Assembly: GCA_014729055.1 (NCBI GenBank)
Contig: WJKO01000846.1
Span: 1 to 12,046 of the forward strand
Length of the DNA: 12,046 nucleotides
Source of the DNA: Promethearchaeota archaeon
GTDB lineage: Archaea; Asgardarchaeota; Lokiarchaeia; Sigyniarchaeales; Promethearchaeaceae
Reading direction: 5' to 3'
Below are positions 7,564-12,046 of the stretch, one piece after another. Every line of letters begins with the position of its first letter. Positions within the stretch are counted from its first letter, which is position 1. The notes under the pieces were generated by a model. The model was not told the DNA's origin, made no database searches, and worked only from the letters and a program-made list of their open reading frames with translations. Position numbers and translations under genes: made by a program.

Positions 7564-8769
7564 ATGACTGTTTATTTTAATCTATTTTTACATATATATC
7601 AACCCCCAGTGCAAATTCCGTCGGTTATTGAACAGATCGTGATGGAGAGTTATAGACCTATCTTATATGCATTAAAAGAGCATCCAAACGCAAAGATCAC
7701 ACTCAATATTAATGGGTCATTAACTGAACAATTACATGACTATAAATATGACGATGTGATTGAATTAATATCACGTTTAGCAAACAATGGTCAAATAGAA
7801 TTCACTGGTTCGGCTAAATATCATCCTCTATTACCGTTAATTCCCGCCCCAGAAATAAAACGTCAAATAGAATTAAATAATCAAACTAATGAATATTTCT
7901 TCGGGAAAATTTACCAACCTAAAGGTTTCTTTCCTCCTGAAATGGCAGTTTCAGAGGAAGTATTTGATCCTATTAAGGATGCAGGATTCGAGTGGATTAT
8001 AATGTCTGGTATTGCTAATAGTCTCCCCGAATGGCCAACGACCTTCGTTTCTCAGCATCCTAATGGTCTTAAGCTATTGTTCAGAGATGATTTAATTAGT
8101 ATAGACACTGCATTTGATAAAATGAGTAACGTTGATGCTTTTGCAAATCGTTTAAAGTATAAAAATCAAGACCATGACTATTATGTAATTATTGCTTTAG
8201 ATGGTGAGACATTTGGACATCATATTAAACATGCAGTTGATAGCTTTTTAACCCCACTATTTCAAGCAGCACCACATCGTGATGATATAAAAATGTGCTC
8301 AATATCTGAAATAATGGAGAGATTTCCCATAGCTAATACTCAAAAGATTAAGGCTTCTAGTTGGTCGACAATGAGTTATGATATCCAACAAGGAAACCCA
8401 TTTCCCTTATGGCTCGATCCACATAATACTTTACACAAAGATCAATATAAATTCATGATGTATGGATTGACTACAGTTCATTTAGCATATAAATACTATA
8501 ATTCTATGAATGATGATCAGAAGGGAATGTATAATAATGCACGAAATTTCTTAGATCGGGGTCTACATTCATGCCAAGAATGGTGGGCATCTAAAAGACC
8601 TTGGTACAGTCCAGATATGATATTGAGAGGAGTAAATGAAATATTGCTCGCAGTTATTAACGCTAAGAGGTCAATTCCTAAGAATGCTGTCGAGATTTTG
8701 GATGCAATGAATTTAATTCTTAAAGCAATGCTTGAAACTCATACGAATATCGTACTTTCTTTGGATTGA
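7564..8769 (+). CDS. GH57 family glycoside hydrolase (alpha-amylase-type superfamily)
   Basis: Compact 401-residue member of glycoside hydrolase family 57, retaining enzymes acting on alpha-linked sugars (alpha-amylase, 4-alpha-glucanotransferase, alpha-galactosidase and others). Conserved regions appear in order: FLHIYQPP at 8-15 (region I, with H10 in place of the more common HQP spelling), GQIEFTGSAKYHPLLPLIP (76-94, region II), GFFPPEMAVS with nucleophile E126 (region III), and IIALDGETFGHH with acid/base D213 (region IV). SSWSTMSYDIQ and PFPLWLDPHN (265-288) probably correspond to region V. Both catalytic residues are present, so the enzyme should be active. No signal peptide is seen, so intracellular work on imported oligosaccharides or stored glucan is likely. 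Short GH57 proteins of about 400 residues include several specificities, and I cannot choose one. The ATG at 7564 lies 26 bases after the GH35 stop, with no promoter-like or Shine-Dalgarno sequence between, so co-transcription with GH35 is likely. Confidence 0.92.
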   Translation: MTVYFNLFLHIYQPPVQIPSVIEQIVMESYRPILYALKEHPNAKITLNINGSLTEQLHDYKYDDVIELISRLANNGQIEFTGSAKYHPLLPLIPAPEIKRQIELNNQTNEYFFGKIYQPKGFFPPEMAVSEEVFDPIKDAGFEWIIMSGIANSLPEWPTTFVSQHPNGLKLLFRDDLISIDTAFDKMSNVDAFANRLKYKNQDHDYYVIIALDGETFGHHIKHAVDSFLTPLFQAAPHRDDIKMCSISEIMERFPIANTQKIKASSWSTMSYDIQQGNPFPLWLDPHNTLHKDQYKFMMYGLTTVHLAYKYYNSMNDDQKGMYNNARNFLDRGLHSCQEWWASKRPWYSPDMILRGVNEILLAVINAKRSIPKNAVEILDAMNLILKAMLETHTNIVLSLD

Positions 8770-8771
8770 AA

Positions 8772-8936
8772 GTGATACTGGAGAATATACTAGCAAACGG
8801 GGATATCTTGAAAATAGAAATAAAAGGAAGAGAAATAAAAAGAAAAGTATTATGTCATCTATTATTACCGAAAAAAGAGAAAAGCATTATCCCAGTATGG
8901 TTACTTTGTCCCACTCATCTTCGGGAAATTCTATAA
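8772..8936 (+). CDS. Doubtful 54-codon ORF downstream of GH57
   Basis: A GTG-initiated frame starts 3 bases after the GH57 stop and runs to a TAA at 8934-8936. It encodes a lysine- and isoleucine-rich peptide with protein-like composition (begins VILENILANGDILKIEIKGR, ends CPTHLREIL). An alternative TTG start lies at 8766. It overlaps the convergent UPF0182 gene by 50 bases, has no clear ribosome-binding site and matches no family I know. It may be a chance frame in A-rich DNA. It is listed because it is the only frame filling the gap in a plausible way. Confidence 0.15.
   Translation: MILENILANGDILKIEIKGREIKRKVLCHLLLPKKEKSIIPVWLLCPTHLREIL
8811..8884 (-). terminator. T-rich tract, probable terminator of the UPF0182 gene
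   Basis: The + strand holds a run of almost pure purines at 8811-8847 (A-rich with scattered G) and A6 plus GAGAAAAG at 8871-8884. Read on the minus strand, directly past the UPF0182 stop at 8887, this gives TTTTTT and then a 37-base pyrimidine-rich stretch with several T4-T5 runs. That matches the U-rich, hairpin-free terminators of archaea. No comparable T-run is seen on the + strand after GH57. Confidence 0.45.
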
Positions 8937-11900
8937 CCTCGGAATCTACAATTAATACAATCTTAAATTCTACCGTGACTGAATAAAGACTGCCAATATC
9001 TGCCGTTAAATTTAAACCAACGGAATAACCCTCTCTCGGATAGAGATCCATATCTATGACCGTGAAATTCATACCAGTTTTTCCAGATCCCCACGTAAAT
9101 TCACTGTTTGGTACGGGAGAGCCAAATTTCGTGATGTCTACTATGTCCGTTCTTAAAGAGATATTTACCGTAACATGTTTCTGTGGTGCTGATAAGTTAT
9201 CATCGCTATACAGCGTTTCAAGGTCGATAATTTTTGCATCTAACGTAGGTGAGTCTCGGATTTCATAGGATATTGTAATATTACCTTCCTCAAAAGTTTC
9301 TGTTTCTGTATAATTCAGTAATAGATAAGCTTCATTTGCGTCGTCTCCAAACACAACTTTTTGAGTGTCAAATGCATTAACCAAGCCCAGCTTTTGCAGA
9401 AATTGTATAGTTGAACCACCTTCTGTTGTGGTAGAATATACGGGGATAACATAATAAAGGGATCCCGCTAGTGGATAAAGTAGGGTGTTTCCGATATCCC
9501 TATTTTCAATTGTATATAATTCTTGACTCGCCGAAGCTTGGAAACTGGTTCTAGCTGTACTAGGTCCTATTATTTTAAATGATCCTTTACTCGGGGCTTC
9601 GTAGAAAATGACTTCTCCGAAATGTTCGGCATGTCGCAAAACGTACATCCCAGCCAGAGTAATTGCATCTACCCCTTTTCTTTCGACTAGATCGATACCA
9701 ACAAATTCTTGACCCAATCCCAAATCGAATTCTATATAGAAAAGATCACCCTCCTCTGGTCTCTCATGAAACTGTGCCCCGCTTTGCCAGACATCTGGGT
9801 CGTCAACATGATATTTATATTGATAACTTAATTGGATTTCAAATAGCTGTTCGGGATATCTTAATTGTTCTCTCAACCAGTCGTATTCTGGACCTTCAAC
9901 ACCTAATTCAATCCAAGGATATTTATCCATGTATAGTTGCCACATTGGATAGGTAGGATCATCATCTGCATCAATCCCCTCGAGCATTGGATTTTTTACA
10001 AATTCCATAGTCCCAAACTCGGTATCTATAAGTGCCACTCCTAAGAAGCGCAATATTGGACTAGTGGAATAACTCTTTAGGTTCAAGTTTGTGCATATTG
10101 ATAGGGCATAATACATTTTTCCATTTTCATAATCAAATACCAGATAAGGATCTTCATCAACCCATAATCCAGGTAACAAAATGTTTTCTACTCTTGTTCT
10201 AATATTACGGTTAATAACATAGTTTTTTTCGAAACTCCGATTAATGGCATATGAGAATAATCCAAGATTTGTTGTATACCAGAATGCTTCTAAACCCGTT
10301 AAACTTCCGTCTGGGGTTCCCTCATACGTATGAGCATAATTGGTCTCATCATCTTGCCAACCCGTATTCAATAGAATATCATCATCAAAAGCACCATAAG
10401 AACTAATATCCGAAAAGAAATCATATTCATAATCGTCTCCAGTAATGCTAAAATAATCATTTTGTTCAAGTGAAGATGACGAATACTCTCCAAAGAAGAT
10501 AGGATGACTTATATTAACACCAAATGTATTGACAAAATCGCTACTATTTAGTATCAAACTCCCGTTGTATGTATAAAGAGCTAGGAACCCCTCGACATGG
10601 TCAAACATATTTGTGTTTGATTTTATAGGATCTCCTTCAAAGTGTTGGACTTTTAAGGTCTTTGGCGCAACCCAATACTCATTACCTCTGACATACACAA
10701 TATCACTGTCAGCCAAAGTCTCGAATGGTGATTGTCCTATGGTATTCATTTGATAAATAGCGGCATCTTTATCGTATTGACGGATTGCTTTTACTAAATT
10801 ACTCGGTTCTGAATCTGTCAAATTTTGTATTTCTCGCTCCTCAAACATATCGAGTCCCGCAGCATGTACCGTCCATTCTCTTTGTTTATTTATCTTAGCT
10901 TCCCAACGATCTTCTAACCATGAGCTATAATTATTATTAATATTAATTGCAGTGGGTATAGAGACAAATAATGGTATTAAGATACAAAAGATTAGTATAA
11001 GCGAAGCAATACCAAATCTTTTTAGTTCTTCATTTTCAAACATATATCTTTCTGTTTTTTGGGCTAATACACGAAAAACTATCCCGAAAGCCATAAAGCC
11101 AAAGATTCCAATAGGATTTATCCAAATATGGATAAATGATAAATGATCTAACGCTTTATTTGGTACAGAATAGAAATTCATTAAGAAAAAGATCATTATG
11201 ATAAAACAAGCATTAGACGCGATTTTATAATCATTTCGCTTAAGATACGCTACACCAATCATATTCAGAATCAGCCTTATTAAAATTATGGCCAAAATAA
11301 ACATTATAATCGGAAGAAGAACATTAGAATACACAAAAATACGAGCCATATGTGTTTCAGCCGTAATGCTATCGATGTTAACTAAGAATTGAAAAGGAAG
11401 AAAAATATCACCTAAATTAACATCTAAAAATCCATTTTGAATGTAATACATCGTGATGCTAAAATTATTATTAAATCCATCGATTAATAGACCAGCAAAA
11501 TAAAAAATTACGAACCCGATGGACCACCAAATTAATAGAGATTTTTTATTTGACGGGCGACCAAATCCTAATCTCGTTCCGATTAAGGCTATTAAATTTT
11601 TTTCTGGAGGTAAACTCATAATCGTACAACCAATGATAGCCCCCATTAATCCAATCCAATTGAAAATAAACGAAGTGCTCCAGCCATTTAATATATAAAA
11701 ATCCCAAAAAGAGAGATTTCCTGCCTTTACGCTATAAAGCTGAGATTGGAGAGAAATATTGGCATGCCAGACAGGAATAACATAAAGGAATACAACCAAC
11801 ACAGCAATAATAATGAAGGCAAAAATTCCAAGGAGTTGTATCTTTCTTTTCCTACTCACCGGACGTTTATATTGAAATCTACGTGGTTTCGGAGGTTTGT

Positions 11901-12046
11901 CACTTGGTTGAGAAGATTCTGGAGGTTTTTTGGATTTACGAGTTTTCTTCTCTGCTTTGTCGATGAAATATTCCTCATCTTCATCTACTTCTTCTAAATC
12001 AGCATCTAAATACCGGTATTGAATTTCATCATCTTTATTATTAGAT
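8887..12046 (-). CDS. UPF0182 family (COG1615-like) polytopic membrane protein, 5'-truncated by window edge
   Basis: Large membrane protein of unknown function. Numbering from the GTG at 11859 (990 residues): seven membrane helices at about 8-29, 63-83, 107-128, 176-203, 214-230, 245-266 and 282-304, then an external domain of nearly 690 residues. Loop charges put the N-terminus inside and this domain outside. UPF0182 landmarks are HPIFFGEY (452-459), NRNIRTRVENILLPGLWVDEDPYLV (550-574), LREQLRYPEQLFEIQ (662-676), YKYHVDDP (681-688) and YPLAGSLYYVIPVY (795-808), followed by KVVFGDDANEA. Residues about 855-990 form an additional beta-rich stretch without helices. Many N-x-S/T sequons in the external part (for example N346, N432, N449, N540, N849, N931) fit surface glycosylation. 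The GTG is probably internal: the frame stays open for 62 more codons to the window end without an ATG, encoding an acidic segment and then a Lys/Pro-rich one. The protein is therefore at least 1052 residues. It is convergent with the glycosidase genes, and its neighbours give no hint of its role. Confidence 0.88.
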   Translation of the reverse strand, partial: SNNKDDEIQYRYLDADLEEVDEDEEYFIDKAEKKTRKSKKPPESSQPSDKPPKPRRFQYKRPVSRKRKIQLLGIFAFIIIAVLVVFLYVIPVWHANISLQSQLYSVKAGNLSFWDFYILNGWSTSFIFNWIGLMGAIIGCTIMSLPPEKNLIALIGTRLGFGRPSNKKSLLIWWSIGFVIFYFAGLLIDGFNNNFSITMYYIQNGFLDVNLGDIFLPFQFLVNIDSITAETHMARIFVYSNVLLPIIMFILAIILIRLILNMIGVAYLKRNDYKIASNACFIIMIFFLMNFYSVPNKALDHLSFIHIWINPIGIFGFMAFGIVFRVLAQKTERYMFENEELKRFGIASLILIFCILIPLFVSIPTAININNNYSSWLEDRWEAKINKQREWTVHAAGLDMFEEREIQNLTDSEPSNLVKAIRQYDKDAAIYQMNTIGQSPFETLADSDIVYVRGNEYWVAPKTLKVQHFEGDPIKSNTNMFDHVEGFLALYTYNGSLILNSSDFVNTFGVNISHPIFFGEYSSSSLEQNDYFSITGDDYEYDFFSDISSYGAFDDDILLNTGWQDDETNYAHTYEGTPDGSLTGLEAFWYTTNLGLFSYAINRSFEKNYVINRNIRTRVENILLPGLWVDEDPYLVFDYENGKMYYALSICTNLNLKSYSTSPILRFLGVALIDTEFGTMEFVKNPMLEGIDADDDPTYPMWQLYMDKYPWIELGVEGPEYDWLREQLRYPEQLFEIQLSYQYKYHVDDPDVWQSGAQFHERPEEGDLFYIEFDLGLGQEFVGIDLVERKGVDAITLAGMYVLRHAEHFGEVIFYEAPSKGSFKIIGPSTARTSFQASASQELYTIENRDIGNTLLYPLAGSLYYVIPVYSTTTEGGSTIQFLQKLGLVNAFDTQKVVFGDDANEAYLLLNYTETETFEEGNITISYEIRDSPTLDAKIIDLETLYSDDNLSAPQKHVTVNISLRTDIVDITKFGSPVPNSEFTWGSGKTGMNFTVIDMDLYPREGYSVGLNLTADIGSLYSVTVEFKIVLIVDSEVIEFPEDEWDKVTILG

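Noticed and set aside
8732..8986. 84-codon plus-strand ORF spanning the end of GH57, the gap and the end of UPF0182
   Set aside because: It overlaps both flanking genes, and its Lys/Ser/Thr-rich translation reflects the purine tract and antisense of UPF0182.
9056..11997. Plus-strand ORFs of 64-97 codons opposite UPF0182
   Set aside because: Each is antisense to a conserved or membrane segment of UPF0182, and none shows a recognisable domain.
1..12046. CRISPR array, insertion sequence, tRNA, defence island or prophage
   Set aside because: No direct-repeat array, terminal inverted repeats, transposase, tRNA-like fold or phage gene was seen. The SNF2 protein lacks the nuclease or methylase neighbours, such as the DISARM genes, that would suggest a defence role.

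Overview
The window looks like ordinary chromosome from an AT-rich archaeon (roughly one third G+C by eye). Archaeal origin is suggested by four things: protein families typical of archaea (an Sso1653-type SNF2 ATPase, a GH35 enzyme resembling the archaeal exo-glucosaminidase/beta-galactosidase group, and a GH57 enzyme), little Shine-Dalgarno signal in front of most genes, TATA-like divergent promoter sequences, and oligo-T tracts where terminators would be expected. The extracytoplasmic parts of the two membrane proteins are rich in N-x-S/T sequons, which fits a glycosylated archaeal cell surface. An Asgard (Lokiarchaeota-like) source is a guess from the style of the proteins and cannot be proven from this window.

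Layout, left to right: (1) a SNF2-family helicase-like ATPase, cut by the left edge, followed 3 bases later on the same strand by a SWIM zinc-finger protein. This is a recurrent prokaryotic gene pair. (2) Convergent to it, a 639-residue membrane protein with an alpha/beta-hydrolase domain after one membrane anchor and about eight further membrane helices. (3) A 47-base divergent promoter region, then two glycoside hydrolase genes on the + strand, a GH35 (beta-galactosidase/exo-beta-glucosaminidase-like) and a GH57 (alpha-glucan/alpha-galactoside-type). They are 26 bases apart and probably co-transcribed. Neither has a signal peptide, so both probably act on oligosaccharides in the cytoplasm. 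(4) A short gap of 117 bases containing a purine-rich tract (a T-rich terminator for the opposite strand) and a doubtful 54-codon ORF. (5) Convergent to the sugar genes, a very large UPF0182-family membrane protein with seven N-terminal helices and a large external domain, cut by the right edge.

The genes form three or four small transcription units with no shared pathway that I can see. The SNF2/SWIM pair concerns nucleic-acid or chromatin handling, the GH pair oligosaccharide breakdown, and the two membrane proteins cell-surface functions that remain undefined. There are no tRNA or rRNA genes, CRISPR arrays, insertion sequences or notable repeats, and no gap above 300 bases. The two edge genes are both longer than their first visible start codons suggest, since their frames stay open to the window ends.
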